Shown piece by piece: positions 44,740-52,647 of a stretch of DNA of 64,000 nt. The DNA lies in NCBI GenBank assembly GCA_045805805.1, contig JBJMKO010000055.1, positions 10,139 to 74,138 of the forward strand, given 5' to 3'. The notes under the pieces were generated by a model. It was not told the origin of the DNA. It saw only the letters and a program-made list of their open reading frames with translations, and made no database searches. Source of the DNA: VRUE01 sp045805805. Its GTDB lineage: Bacteria > Actinomycetota > Thermoleophilia > Solirubrobacterales > 70-9. The translations under genes were made by a program, and so were the position numbers. How positions within the stretch are numbered: position 1 is the first letter of the stretch; each line of letters opens with the position of its first letter.

Positions 44740-45582
44740 TCAGTTCCCGGCGACGAAGCGTGCGATCTCGTCGGCCAGGCGCCGGGGCTGGTCGAGCGGC
44801 ACGAAGGTCTTCGCGTCGGGGATCTCGACGATGCGCGCGTTCGGCGTCTCGTCGGCGAGCCGTTCGGCGTACTTCAGTGGGAAGAAACGGTCTCCCGGCG
44901 CCCAGGTGAGCAGAATCGGCAGCTCCGATTCACTCAGCTTCTCGGCCGCCTCCAGCGTGAATCGCTTGTTCATCCCGATCGTGACCTTCTTGGCGTCCCG
45001 CTTGACGTCAGGATCGTGAAGGCCCGGTGCCATCCAGGAAGCGACCAGGTCTGCCGGGATCTTGGTTCGCGCGAACGGCTTGAAGGCGGCGCGGGCGAGC
45101 GCGCCGACCCGAAACGGCGCCGCCAGGAGGTCCATGCCGCCGGGCAGCTTGGCGATCGGCGGCATCGCCTTGAAGACTCCTGGCGGGAAATTCTCATGCG
45201 TATCGCAGTTGGTCAGCACGAGCCGGCCGATCCGCGCCGGGTGGCGGGTTACGAGAACCTGCGACATCGCGCCGCCGGAGTCGTTGCCGACGATCGTCAC
45301 GTCGTTCAGGTCGAGCGCCGCGAGGAAGCTGTCGATGATCGCCGCGATCCCGGGAGGGGAGAGATCGGCATCCGGATTCATCGCGATCTGCTGCGCCCCG
45401 ATCGGCCAGTCCGGCGCGATGCAGCGGCAGCGGTCGGAGAGCGCGTCGACCACCCCGTCCCAGAGGCGACCGTCGACCAGATACCCATGGACGAAGATCA
45501 CCGGTTTGCCCTCACCGGCCTCGCGGTAGCGGATCGTCCCGGCGGGAAGCTCTATCTCGCGGCGCTCGTCTGACTGGGGCAT
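44740..45582 (-). CDS. alpha/beta hydrolase
   Basis: The 280-aa protein has the alpha/beta hydrolase fold: VIFVHGYLVDGRLWDGVVDAL (oxyanion region), the nucleophile elbow VTIVGNDSGGAMSQ and the C-terminal LLTWAPGDRFFPL plus a late conserved region. The elbow residue is Asp, as in haloalkane dehalogenases and epoxide hydrolases, rather than Ser; substrate is unknown. TAACCT 7 nt before the ATG suggests a leaderless transcript. Alone as a unit, with a repeat-rich region upstream. Confidence 0.85.
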   Translation of the reverse strand: MPQSDERREIELPAGTIRYREAGEGKPVIFVHGYLVDGRLWDGVVDALSDRCRCIAPDWPIGAQQIAMNPDADLSPPGIAAIIDSFLAALDLNDVTIVGNDSGGAMSQVLVTRHPARIGRLVLTNCDTHENFPPGVFKAMPPIAKLPGGMDLLAAPFRVGALARAAFKPFARTKIPADLVASWMAPGLHDPDVKRDAKKVTIGMNKRFTLEAAEKLSESELPILLTWAPGDRFFPLKYAERLADETPNARIVEIPDAKTFVPLDQPRRLADEIARFVAGN

Positions 45583-45589
45583 TGGTGCC

Positions 45590-45595
45590 AGGTTA
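45590..45595 (-). promoter_or_regulatory. -10 hexamer of leaderless promoter
   Basis: TAACCT on the minus strand lies 7 nt before the ATG of the hydrolase gene. Confidence 0.4.
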
Positions 45596-45614
45596 ACGAG
45601 ACTGGAGCGGGGTT

Positions 45615-45769
45615 AGGGGAGCCTGGCCGCCCTCCAGTCGAATTTATGTCGCACGCGAGCTTCGCTCGCTTAGCGACGAATGGTGAGCGCGGCCTTCGGC
45701 CGCGCGATAACCGGATTGCATTTCCGCCGCCTTCGGCGACATTCGCCTGGAGGGCGGCCAGGCTCCCCT
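45615..45769 (-). repeat. 155-bp multi-hairpin element A
   Basis: Perfect 23-bp arms lie at 45615-45637 and 45747-45769 (AGGGGAGCCTGGCC at the outside). The core holds hairpins GCGAGC/GCTCGC and GCGCGGCC/GGCCGCGC with TTC loops, and GAATGTCGC/GCGAC pairing. The core, read on the minus strand, is clearly homologous to element B (45998-46151), including GGCGGAAATGCAATCCG. The terminal arms of A and B are unrelated. Confidence 0.8.
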
Positions 45770-45997
45770 CTCGACACGCCTCGATATGCGGAAGCTTCCG
45801 AAACCGGGATCTCGCTTTGGAAGCTTGAAGAAGCTTCAGGCGAAGAAGAAACCGCTTCGGATCGGGGAAGCTTCAGGCCGAAAAGCCGTTTCGGCTCGGC
45901 AAGCTCCAACCCACCCACGCCCTGCCGATATTGACCCCATCCTGGTGTGGTCAATATCGGCAACGCGAGTGGATCTGAAGCTTGTCCCCGCTTCGAG
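45770..45997. other. spacer between elements A and B
   Basis: This 228-nt spacer has no gene. It contains at least five GAAGCTTC/GAAGCTT-type motifs (near 45789, 45820, 45832, 45865 and 45978), two of them in the repeated phrase GAAGCTTCAGG, and the family T palindrome at 45925-45960. It may be the remnant of an inserted unit flanked by A and B. Confidence 0.5.
45925..45960. repeat. 36-bp palindrome (family T, copy 2)
   Basis: CCGATATTGACC and GGTCAATATCGG are perfect 12-bp arms around CCATCCTGGTGT. Its reverse complement matches the copy inside the transporter gene (39920-39955) at 31 of 36 bases. Confidence 0.75.
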
Positions 45998-46151
45998 AGG
46001 CCTGGCGGGTGTGCCTCTGCGGGAATGTCGCGAAGCGGCGGAAATGCAATCCGATATCTGCGCGGGCGTAGCCCGCGCACTACATCCCGTCGCTACGCGC
46101 CATAGGCGCGGGCGACGCCAATTCCCGCAGAGGCGCGCCCGCCAGGCCTCC
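45998..46151 (+). repeat. 154-bp multi-hairpin element B
   Basis: Long terminal arms (45998-46025 and about 46122-46151, GAGGCCTGGCGGG at the outside) enclose a core homologous to element A in opposite orientation. In the central hairpin A has GCGCGGC-CGAAG-GCCGCGC where B has GCGCGGG-CGTAG-CCCGCGC, a paired substitution that keeps the stem. It also holds GCGCCATAGGCGC, a CATAG-loop palindrome. Confidence 0.8.
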
Positions 46152-46165
46152 CCAACCGCGTCCAG

Positions 46166-47659
46166 CTATCGCTTGATCGTCTCGTCCGCCGGCTGCATTG
46201 CAGGAAGCGATACAGCCGGATGAGCGACGCGCCGCGACTCCTTCTGGGCGTACATCCGCACGTCGGCAAGCTGCATCGCGGCAGATTGGCTGTCGGCCTC
46301 GCGGGGGATCTCGGCGGCGCCCCACGATGCGGCCACCTCGACCCCCTTTTCGCTGGCCGTCAGCGCCTGTGCCGCCCTGCGCGCCACCGCGTCGAAGCGC
46401 TCCCTGGGGCAGCTCAGAAGCAGGCAGAACTCGTCGCCGCCGATCCGGTATGCGACGCCGTCGGCGCCGACCGCGTCGCGCAGGTTGGGGCCGAGGCGGG
46501 CGAGCAGCTCGTCGCCCGCGGGGTGCCCGAGGGTGTCGTTGTAGCGCTTGAAGCCGTTGAGGTCGAAGAGGTAGAGCATCGCCGGGTGTTCGGGGTCAGC
46601 GCGTTCGAAGACCGGACCGAGGTCCACCTGCATGCGGCCGCGGTTGCCGAGGCCGGTGAGCGGATCGGTCCGCACTTCCTCCAGCAGGCGCCGGTTCTCG
46701 CGGTCGCTCATCGCCAGGCGGACGATCACGGCGGTCATCGTCGCAGCCCACAGCACCGTTGAAAGACTGCTGGTGGCGTTGAAATACTGCATCGCGAAGA
46801 GCCCGACCATCACCGCGGCGAAGACGGCCGGGACGACGATCTCGCGGCGCCCGCTTCCCTTTGGCGAGGTGATCTCCGCCGCTTCGGCCGGCTGCCAGAC
46901 CGCCGCGCCCAGGCAGACGGCGGCGATCAGGTAGATCGGGTCGATCCAGTTGCCTCCCGGAAGCGTCGCGTCGGTCGTCTGCAGCGTGTAGGCGACGTCG
47001 GCGATCACCAGCGCCGCAAGGCCGGCGAGGAGGAGCGACCAGGTGCGGCCTGGACGCCAGCCGGTCAGGGCGACGACGCCGACGACCAGCGCCACCATGC
47101 CGATGTCGCCGAGCGGGTAGGCGAGCGTGGTGGCCACTTCGATCGGCGACCCCGTCGCCTTCTCGGCCACGAAGTCGAAGACAAAGGCGGCGCCCAGGGC
47201 GGCGGTGCCGAGCGCGGCAATGGCACCGTCCATCCACAGGCGCCAGTTGATTTCGTGGGCACGGGCGCGGACCAGCATTGCCAGGCCCGCGTAAGCCAGC
47301 GGGTAGAAGGCGAGGTAGCCGACGTCCGCGGGCGACGGATAGGGGGCCGACGGGTTGTTTTCAATCAAGGCGGTCCAGTAGATCTCGGCGGCGCCCCAGC
47401 AGAGGATCGCCAAGCCGATCAGAACCCAGGCCGCGTGCTCGCGCTTGTAGTCGGAAGCCCTGATCAGGCAGGCGATTCCGGCTCCCAGGATGACCGCGTC
47501 GTAGAGGGCCCCTCCGATCGCGGAGTGAAGGCCGCTGCCGAGGCCGGCCCAGTCGTGGAGGGCAACGACCGCAGTGCCTCCCAGCAGCAGAATCGTCAGG
47601 GCACGACGCAGCGCGCGAACTCCCGGGGGGTGGGCGGTGATCGTCTCCGTGGGTTCCAC
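46166..47659 (-). CDS. membrane diguanylate cyclase
   Basis: The product has about eight hydrophobic helices in its N-terminal 290 residues, including PYPSPADVGYLAFYPLAYAGL, a phrase typical of this membrane sensor family. A GGDEF domain follows (about 330-480): DPLTGLGNRGRM, LFDLNGFKRYNDTLGHPAGDELL and RIGGDEFCLLL with the intact GGDEF. No EAL domain follows, so it should make cyclic di-GMP, a plausible regulator of the pilus genes. The start is uncertain: GTG 47659 gives 497 aa, and the frame is open up to 47776 but then overlaps the rpmE promoter. Confidence 0.88.
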   Translation of the reverse strand: MEPTETITAHPPGVRALRRALTILLLGGTAVVALHDWAGLGSGLHSAIGGALYDAVILGAGIACLIRASDYKREHAAWVLIGLAILCWGAAEIYWTALIENNPSAPYPSPADVGYLAFYPLAYAGLAMLVRARAHEINWRLWMDGAIAALGTAALGAAFVFDFVAEKATGSPIEVATTLAYPLGDIGMVALVVGVVALTGWRPGRTWSLLLAGLAALVIADVAYTLQTTDATLPGGNWIDPIYLIAAVCLGAAVWQPAEAAEITSPKGSGRREIVVPAVFAAVMVGLFAMQYFNATSSLSTVLWAATMTAVIVRLAMSDRENRRLLEEVRTDPLTGLGNRGRMQVDLGPVFERADPEHPAMLYLFDLNGFKRYNDTLGHPAGDELLARLGPNLRDAVGADGVAYRIGGDEFCLLLSCPRERFDAVARRAAQALTASEKGVEVAASWGAAEIPREADSQSAAMQLADVRMYAQKESRRVAHPAVSLPAMQPADETIKR

Positions 47660-47724
47660 TGGGTGACTATCGGCGCCCGGAAGCGATTCCCAAACCCCTG
47701 AACGGGCAAATTGCGCGCGTGATC

Positions 47725-47730
47725 TAGACT
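47725..47730 (+). promoter_or_regulatory. -10 hexamer of leaderless rpmE promoter
   Basis: TAGACT ends 8 nt before the rpmE ATG; no Shine-Dalgarno sequence is present. Confidence 0.5.
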
Positions 47731-47738
47731 GGGTGGCG

Positions 47739-47954
47739 ATGAAAACCGGAATCCACCCCGAGTACACGCTCGCCAACGTGCATTGCTCCTGCGGGAACCA
47801 GTTCTACACGCGCTCGACCGAGTCGGACCTCCACGTCGAGCTCTGCTCGGAGTGCCACCCCTTCTACACCGGCAAGCAGAAGCTCGTCGATACGGGTGGC
47901 CGGGTCGAGCGGTTCCAGCGCCGCGCGGCCAAGCACGCCAAGGCGAGCAGGTAG
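47739..47954 (+). CDS. rpmE: 50S ribosomal protein L31
   Basis: The 71-aa zinc-binding (C+) form of L31: MKTGIHPEYTLANVHCSCGNQFYTRST, then ELCSECHPFYTGKQKLVDTGGRVERF. The CxC and CxxC motifs provide the zinc ligands. ATG 47739 is the family start; a GTG two codons earlier is open but ignored. It is followed by a strong hairpin and then the DUF1385-prfA-prmC group, an order common in Gram-positive bacteria. Confidence 0.97.
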   Translation: MKTGIHPEYTLANVHCSCGNQFYTRSTESDLHVELCSECHPFYTGKQKLVDTGGRVERFQRRAAKHAKASR

Positions 47955-47955
47955 C

Positions 47956-47981
47956 CCGTGAGCCCAGAGGTGGGCTCACGG
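47956..47981. terminator. perfect hairpin after rpmE
   Basis: CCGTGAGCCCA and TGGGCTCACGG pair perfectly around GAGG, starting 1 nt after the rpmE stop. It is a likely terminator and argues against the GTG at 47958 as the start of the next gene. Confidence 0.65.
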
Positions 47982-48023
47982 CGAGCGGAAGCGTCCTCCC
48001 TGAACGGGGCGGACCCGCTGCGC

Positions 48024-48968
48024 ATGCCCGACGGCGCCCTCGTCGCCAAGCGCGACGCGCCGGTCGGCGGGCAGGCCGTGCTCGAGGGCGTGATGATGCG
48101 CGGCGTCACGGTCTGGGCAGTGGCGGTGCGCCGGCCCGACGGCGAGGTCGAGATCAGCTCCGAGTCGATCAAGCCCTGGGCGCAGCGCCACCGCCTCTGG
48201 CGCCTTCCCGTCCTGCGCGGCATCGTCGCCCTCGGTGAGTCGCTGAAGATCGGCTTCCGCGCCCTGGGCATCTCCGCCAACGCCCAGCTCGAGGAGGACG
48301 AGGACGGCGAGAGGGAGGAGATCGGTGGCTGGGTCTGGGGCCTGACGATCGCCTTCTCGATGGTCCTCGCGGTCGGCCTCTTCTTCGTCATCCCGGTCGG
48401 GCTGACCAGCCTGATCAAGGACCAGCTCGGCTCGCCCCTCCTCTTCTGGTTGGTCGAGGGGCTGCTCCGCACCGGCATCTTCATCGGCTACCTGGTGGTG
48501 ATCAGCCAGCTGCGCGACCTGCGCCGTGTCTTCGAGTACCACGGGGCCGAGCACAAGACGATCTCCTGCTACGAGGCCGAAGACGAGCTGATCCCGTCTC
48601 GGGCCAAGCTCTACTCGCGCCTGCACCCGCGCTGCGGGACCAGCTTCCTGCTGATCGTGATGGTGCTGGCGATCTTCGTCTTCGCCCCGATCGGCCTGCC
48701 GGCCTGGTACTGGCTGCTCGCCTCGCGCATCCTCGGCATTCCGTTGATCGCCGGCCTCTCCTACGAGGTGATCAAGTGGGCCGGCAAGAACCGGCGCAAG
48801 CGCTGGGTGCGGGCGGTCATGTGGCCGGGCCTGATGCTGCAGAATCTGACCACGCGCGAGCCTGACGAAGAGCAGCTCGCGGTGGCGATCGCCTCGCTGG
48901 AGGCGGTGCTGGCGCGGGAGTCGCCTGAGGAGGCGGCGGCTGCGCAGCACATAGAGATTGTCGCTTGA
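48024..48968 (+). CDS. DUF1385 membrane protein
   Basis: The 314-aa product has the DUF1385 pattern: VGGQAVLEGVMMRGV near the start, RLPVLRGIVALGESL, two to four membrane helices (about 100-125, 140-165, 215-245), and the conserved FEYHGAEHKTISCYEAED and HPRCGTSFLLIV, with His/Cys that could bind a metal. Function is unknown. The rpmE-DUF1385-prfA-prmC order is widespread in Gram-positive bacteria. ATG 48024 is preferred to GTG 47958, which is inside the rpmE terminator stem. Confidence 0.88.
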   Translation: MPDGALVAKRDAPVGGQAVLEGVMMRGVTVWAVAVRRPDGEVEISSESIKPWAQRHRLWRLPVLRGIVALGESLKIGFRALGISANAQLEEDEDGEREEIGGWVWGLTIAFSMVLAVGLFFVIPVGLTSLIKDQLGSPLLFWLVEGLLRTGIFIGYLVVISQLRDLRRVFEYHGAEHKTISCYEAEDELIPSRAKLYSRLHPRCGTSFLLIVMVLAIFVFAPIGLPAWYWLLASRILGIPLIAGLSYEVIKWAGKNRRKRWVRAVMWPGLMLQNLTTREPDEEQLAVAIASLEAVLARESPEEAAAAQHIEIVA

Positions 48969-48978
48969 CGGTTGTGGC

Positions 48979-49077
48979 GCGGCGGGTCCTGTCACGGATT
49001 TGGCACTACCACCCCGCTGCGGGGGCGGCTGCGCCGCCTCCTCGGGGGTGGTCCCCCAAATCCGTGCCACCCGCCGC
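48979..49077 (+). repeat. nested palindromic repeat (family N, copy 3)
   Basis: Four nested stems: GCGGCGGGT/ACCCGCCGC (48979-48987, 49069-49077), CACGGATTTGG/CCAAATCCGTG (48993-49003, 49056-49066), ACCACCCC/GGGGTGGT (49008-49015, 49045-49052) and GGCGGC/GCCGCC around TGC (49024-49038). It is almost identical to the copy at 27007-27107 in inverse orientation. It occupies the gap between the DUF1385 and prfA genes. Confidence 0.88.
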
Positions 49078-49158
49078 GAGGAGCCTTTGCTCGTAGCTTG
49101 TGGGGATTGAACCGTTAGGAGCCCCGCCACCCGCGCGAGAAGCGGGGTCGATTAGCTC

Positions 49159-49164
49159 TATGTT
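49159..49164 (+). promoter_or_regulatory. -10 hexamer of leaderless prfA promoter
   Basis: TATGTT ends 6 nt before the prfA GTG. The remaining gap 49078-49158 shows nothing else. Confidence 0.4.
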
Positions 49165-49170
49165 GTCCTC

Positions 49171-50247
49171 GTGATCGATTCTCTTGTGGAACAGATTGAG
49201 GCTCGGTTCGTCGAGCTCGAGGGGCAGATGTCAGACCCTGCGGTGATTGGGGATCGGGAGAGGTATGCCGAGGTTGGGCGGGAGTACCGGGAGCTGCAGG
49301 ATGCGCATGCGCTTGGGGCTCGATACCGGACGTTGAAGGACGATTTGGAGGGGGCGCGGGAGCTGTTGGAGGAGGACGGCGACGATCCTGAGCTGCTCGA
49401 GGTCGTCGAGGAGGCGCCGGGGGAGATCGAGGCGCTCGAAGAGGAGATCAGGCTGGCTATGGTCGAACGCGACCCCAACGACTCGAAGAACGTCCTGGTC
49501 GAGATCCGCGCCGGGACCGGGGGGGACGAGGCGGCGCTCTTCGCAGGCGACCTCTACAAGATGCTCACCCGCTATGCCGAGGAGCGCGGCTTCGCGACCG
49601 AGGCGCTGTCCCAGTCGAGTGCCGAGCAGGGCGGCTTCAAGGAGGTGACCTTCGCGATCAAGGGCGAGGGCGCCTACTCGGTCTTCAAGTACGAGGGGGG
49701 CACGCACCGCGTGCAGCGCGTGCCCGAGACCGAGTCCCAGGGTCGCATCCACACCTCGACCGCGACCGTGGCCGTGCTGCCCGAGGCCGAGGAGGTCGAG
49801 GTCGAGATCGACCAGAACGACCTGCAGATCGACGTCTACCGATCCTCGGGACCGGGTGGCCAGTCGGTCAACACGACGGACTCGGCGGTGCGGATCACCC
49901 ACAAGCCGAGCGGGATCGTCGTCTCGATGCAGGATGAGAAGTCCCAGCTCCAAAACAAGGACCGGGCGATGCGGGTGCTGCGCGCGCGCCTCTACGAGCG
50001 CGAGCTGGCCGAACAGCAGGCAAAGATCGCCTCCGAGCGCAAGGCGCAGGTGGGTAGCGGCGAGCGCTCCGAGAAGGTGCGCACCTACAACTTCCCACAG
50101 GGCCGGGTGACCGACCACAGGATCAAGCACACCTCCCACAACCTCGACGGGGTCCTCGGCGGGGAATTGACCGAGTTCACCGACGCGCTCGCGGCCGAGG
50201 AGAAGAGGCAGAGGCTCGAGGCCGCCGCGGTCGAGGGCCGTGTGTGA
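49171..50247 (+). CDS. prfA: peptide chain release factor 1
   Basis: RF1 reads UAA and UAG and releases the finished peptide. The 358-aa protein has the catalytic GGQ in SSGPGGQSVNTTDSAVRITHKPSGI, preceded by GGTHRVQRVPETESQGRIHTST, and ends in the domain with RTYNFPQGRVTDHRI. The GTG start is preceded by TATGTT at 6 nt. The first 80 codons are rich in T- and G-ending codons, unlike the rest. The stop codon and last codons lie in the left arm of a 107-bp inverted repeat. The Gln in GGQ is the expected substrate of PrmC, encoded next. Confidence 0.97.
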   Translation: MIDSLVEQIEARFVELEGQMSDPAVIGDRERYAEVGREYRELQDAHALGARYRTLKDDLEGARELLEEDGDDPELLEVVEEAPGEIEALEEEIRLAMVERDPNDSKNVLVEIRAGTGGDEAALFAGDLYKMLTRYAEERGFATEALSQSSAEQGGFKEVTFAIKGEGAYSVFKYEGGTHRVQRVPETESQGRIHTSTATVAVLPEAEEVEVEIDQNDLQIDVYRSSGPGGQSVNTTDSAVRITHKPSGIVVSMQDEKSQLQNKDRAMRVLRARLYERELAEQQAKIASERKAQVGSGERSEKVRTYNFPQGRVTDHRIKHTSHNLDGVLGGELTEFTDALAAEEKRQRLEAAAVEGRV

Positions 50248-50337
50248 CCGGCGCATATCGGCGTCCTCGGTCGCTCGCGTGCAGAGCACGCCACGCTCCC
50301 TGCGTCCTTGATCTGCTTGGTCACACACGGCCCTCGA
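50231..50337. repeat. 107-bp inverted repeat bridging prfA and prmC
   Basis: The arms TCGAGGGCCGTGTGTGACC (50231-50249) and its perfect complement (50319-50337) make 19 pairs. The left arm encodes the last four codons and stop of prfA; the right arm ends 6 nt before prmC. The core shares CGCTCGCG and ACGCTCC, at equal spacing, with the 107-bp element at 6343-6449. Confidence 0.7.
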
Positions 50338-50343
50338 GCTGAA

Positions 50344-51192
50344 GTGGTCAAAGAAGCCCTCCAGGCGGCGATCGATGCGATGAGGGCTGCTGGGGTGGAG
50401 GCCCCGCAGCTGGATGCCGAACTGCTGCTCTGCGAGGCGACGGGGTGGGATCGGGCGCATTTGGTGGCCAACCCGGAGGCCGAGATTCCGCCACCGGCGG
50501 TGCGACGGTTTGGCGAGACGGTGCGGCGGCGGCTGCGGCGTGAGCCGGTCGCCTACATCCTCGGCCGCCGAGGGTTCCGGCACATCGAGTTGGCGGTCGA
50601 TCCGCGGGTCCTGATCCCCCGGCCGGAGACCGAGCTGTTGGTCGACCTTGCGCTGGAGCTGCAGCCGCACGCGATCCTCGATGTCGGTACCGGTTCGGGC
50701 GCGATCGCACTGGCGATCGCCGACGAGCTGCCCGACGCCGAAGTCGTCGCGACCGACACCTCGGCCGCGGCGCTCGAAGTCGCACGCACCAACGCCGAGC
50801 GCCTCGGCCTGTCCGAGCGGGTCGAGTTCGTCGAGGGGTCGCTGCCGCCAGGGCTGGGCGGATTCGACCTCGTCCTCGCCAACCTGCCCTACGTGAGCGA
50901 GGCGGAGTGGGGCCGCCTCGAGCCGGAGGTCACGGAGTGGGAGCCTCGCGAGGCGCTCCTGGCCGGATCCGATGGTTTGGACGCGATTCGCAGCCTTCTC
51001 GCCGACCGCGGTCGCCATTTCAATCGCCAACCGGATGAAATGGCGACCGCGGGGCAGGGGGCTATTGCGCTGGAGGTCGGAGAGGGTCAGGCCGCGGCTG
51101 TTGGCGAGTTGCTGCGCGCGGCCGGCTTCGGCGTAGTCGAGATGCGAGTAGACCTGGCGGGGATCGAGCGGGTCGTGGTGGGGCGGCCATGA
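50344..51192 (+). CDS. prmC: release factor glutamine methyltransferase
   Basis: PrmC methylates the GGQ glutamine of RF1 and RF2. The 282-aa form from GTG 50344 (VVKEALQAAIDAMRAAGVEAPQLDAELLL) fits family length and N-terminus; a TTG at 50308 would put 12 extra residues inside the repeat. Motifs: EPVAYILGRRGFRHIELAVDPRVLIPRPETELLV, ILDVGTGSGAIALA, VVATDTSAAAL and the substrate-binding ANLPYV (usually NPPY). About 16 residues near position 221-237 are encoded by a palindrome (51006-51052), placed just before the strand GAIALEVGEGQ. The usual LKPGG turn is replaced there. Confidence 0.92.
   Translation: MVKEALQAAIDAMRAAGVEAPQLDAELLLCEATGWDRAHLVANPEAEIPPPAVRRFGETVRRRLRREPVAYILGRRGFRHIELAVDPRVLIPRPETELLVDLALELQPHAILDVGTGSGAIALAIADELPDAEVVATDTSAAALEVARTNAERLGLSERVEFVEGSLPPGLGGFDLVLANLPYVSEAEWGRLEPEVTEWEPREALLAGSDGLDAIRSLLADRGRHFNRQPDEMATAGQGAIALEVGEGQAAAVGELLRAAGFGVVEMRVDLAGIERVVVGRP
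51006..51052. repeat. palindrome inserted in prmC
   Basis: CCGCGGTCGCCATTTCA (51006-51022) and its perfect complement (51036-51052) flank a 13-nt loop. It is read in frame as RGRHFNRQPDEMATAG. The arm resembles that of the palindrome at 17533-17575 (GCGGTAGTCATTTCAA). Confidence 0.7.
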
Positions 51193-51821
51193 CCGAGGTC
51201 GTCTCGATCCCCGGTGACGGGGCCGACGCGGCTCGCTCTGCGCTGGAGCGCTGTATCGCCGCGGGCGGTGTCGCCGTCTTTCCCGCCGACGGCCTCTACG
51301 GGCTCGCCTGCGACCCGCTGGACGCAGCGGCGATCGAGCGCATCCACCGGATCAAGGGGCGCGACGACGGCAAGCCCTCGGCTGTCCTCTACTTCTCGCC
51401 CCTGGCGATGCGCGAGCTGGTCGAGGGCTTCGGCCCACGAACGCGCGAAGCGGTGGGGGCTCTGCTCCCGGGCCCGGTCACCCTCGTCGTCGCCAACCCG
51501 CAGGGGCGCTACCCGCTTGCCTGCCGTGAGGACGCGGAGCGGCTCGGCGTGCGCCTGATCGCCGGTCCGTTGGCCGGGACGATGTGCCCGGTCTTCCAGA
51601 CCTCGGCAAATCTCAGCGGGGAGCCCGCACCTGCTCTGCTCTCCGGCGTGCCGGATGAGATCCTCGCCGCTGTCGACCTCTCGATCGACGGAGGGGAGCT
51701 GATCGGCCGACCTTCCACGGTCGTCGATCTCACCGGTTTCGAGGAGAGCGGTGAGTGGGCCATTCTGCGTGAGGGAGGTATGACGGCCGGGGACCTGGCC
51801 GGTCGGCTGCCGAGGACTTAG
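51189..51821 (+). CDS. threonylcarbamoyl-AMP synthase (TsaC/Sua5 family)
   Basis: The enzyme makes threonylcarbamoyl-AMP from threonine, bicarbonate and ATP for the t6A modification of ANN-reading tRNAs. The 210-aa protein has a YrdC fold: AAGGVAVFPADGLYGLACDPLDAAAIERIHRIKGRDDGKPSAVLYFS, LLPGPVTLVVANP, GVRLIAGP, TSANLSGEP and STVVDLTGFEESG with the C-terminal LREGG. The ATG overlaps prmC by 4 nt. Gene order prfA-prmC-tsaC is common in Gram-positive bacteria. Confidence 0.94.
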   Translation: MTEVVSIPGDGADAARSALERCIAAGGVAVFPADGLYGLACDPLDAAAIERIHRIKGRDDGKPSAVLYFSPLAMRELVEGFGPRTREAVGALLPGPVTLVVANPQGRYPLACREDAERLGVRLIAGPLAGTMCPVFQTSANLSGEPAPALLSGVPDEILAAVDLSIDGGELIGRPSTVVDLTGFEESGEWAILREGGMTAGDLAGRLPRT

Positions 51822-51829
51822 TGTCATAG

Positions 51830-51861
51830 TTGACTAACACAGCAGTGGGAGCTACTGTGTT
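51830..51861 (+). promoter_or_regulatory. autoregulated promoter of the GntR gene
   Basis: TTGACT (51830-51835) and TACTGT (51853-51858) are 17 bp apart, and the -10 ends 9 nt before the ATG. The spacer and -10 are covered by the inverted repeat AACACAGCAG / CTACTGTGTT (51836-51861). A GntR dimer bound here would block its own promoter. Confidence 0.6.
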
Positions 51862-51867
51862 GATGTA

Positions 51868-52647
51868 ATGGCACAGCAAGCCGCAGACCCTGAGGCCACG
51901 CCTTTCTCGACCGACCCTACCGCGGAGCTGCCGGTCGGCGTTCAGCTCTCCTGGCGCCTGCGGGCTCTGATCGCCACCGGCAGGCTCGCGGCGGGCGAGC
52001 GACTGCCGAGCTTCCGCCGCCTCGCCGGCTGGGCGGGCGTCAACGTCAACACCGTGAGGGCGGTCTACGCCGGGCTCGAGGACGCCGGGCTCGTCGTCAG
52101 CCGCCAGGGGCAGGGAACCTTCGTCGCGGATGGAATCGAGGCTGCCCCGGCGCTGGAGGAGATCGCCGTAGATGCGCTGCGGCGCGTGCGCGAGGCGGGG
52201 CTCGACCCCTGCGACCTGATCGTCGTCGCCGCCGCCTGCGCGAGCATGGAGGACGGCGAAGAGGCTTTCCCGGAGCTCGCCCCCGACCTTCCCGACTTCG
52301 CCGGGGAGAGCGAGGCGATCGAGGTGCGCCACGAGCTGCGTCGCCAGATCGCCAGGCTCGAGGCCGAGCTGGCGGCCTACGTCCGCGATCTTCCGGCGGA
52401 CATGCCGACCGCGAGCCGCTTCTCCGAGGCCCACGTCGCCGGCGTCGAGGAGCTGGAGCAGACTCGGGACACCCTGATCGCCAAGCTCTCCGAGGCGCAG
52501 CAGGCGGCCGAGCGGCGGGCAAAAGAGGTGGGCGAAGCTCGTGCCCGCCGTGAAGCTCAGCTCGGCGAGGAAAAGAGCGATGGACCGGGGGATTCGGGCG
52601 GGGGCCCTCTCGGCAGGGCGATGAGCTGGTGGCAGGCGAAGTCGTAA
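51868..52647 (+). CDS. GntR-family regulator with coiled-coil C-terminus
   Basis: The 259-aa protein has a GntR winged helix in residues 20-92 (QLSWRLRALIATGRLAAGERLPSFRRLAGWAGVNVNTVRAVYAGLEDAGLVVSRQGQGTFV), of the YtrA type. The rest is not a FadR or UTRA ligand domain but a helical region with a long Glu/Ala/Arg coiled coil (about 190-235) and a Gly-rich tail. YtrA-type regulators usually control ABC transporter genes; here the next genes encode MlaE-type permeases, with 19 nt overlap. The operator covers its own promoter. Confidence 0.85.
   Translation: MAQQAADPEATPFSTDPTAELPVGVQLSWRLRALIATGRLAAGERLPSFRRLAGWAGVNVNTVRAVYAGLEDAGLVVSRQGQGTFVADGIEAAPALEEIAVDALRRVREAGLDPCDLIVVAAACASMEDGEEAFPELAPDLPDFAGESEAIEVRHELRRQIARLEAELAAYVRDLPADMPTASRFSEAHVAGVEELEQTRDTLIAKLSEAQQAAERRAKEVGEARARREAQLGEEKSDGPGDSGGGPLGRAMSWWQAKS

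Noticed and set aside
45615..46151. Insertion sequence with terminal repeats
   Set aside because: No transposase frame lies between or near elements A and B, and their arms differ from each other, so a classic IS is not supported.
45583..46165. Several 60-145-aa frames in the repeat nest
   Set aside because: They follow the stems of elements A, B and the 36-bp palindrome on both strands; composition reflects palindromes, not protein.
47958..48023. GTG 47958 as start of the DUF1385 gene
   Set aside because: The codon lies inside the perfect terminator-like stem after rpmE; the family N-terminus fits ATG 48024.
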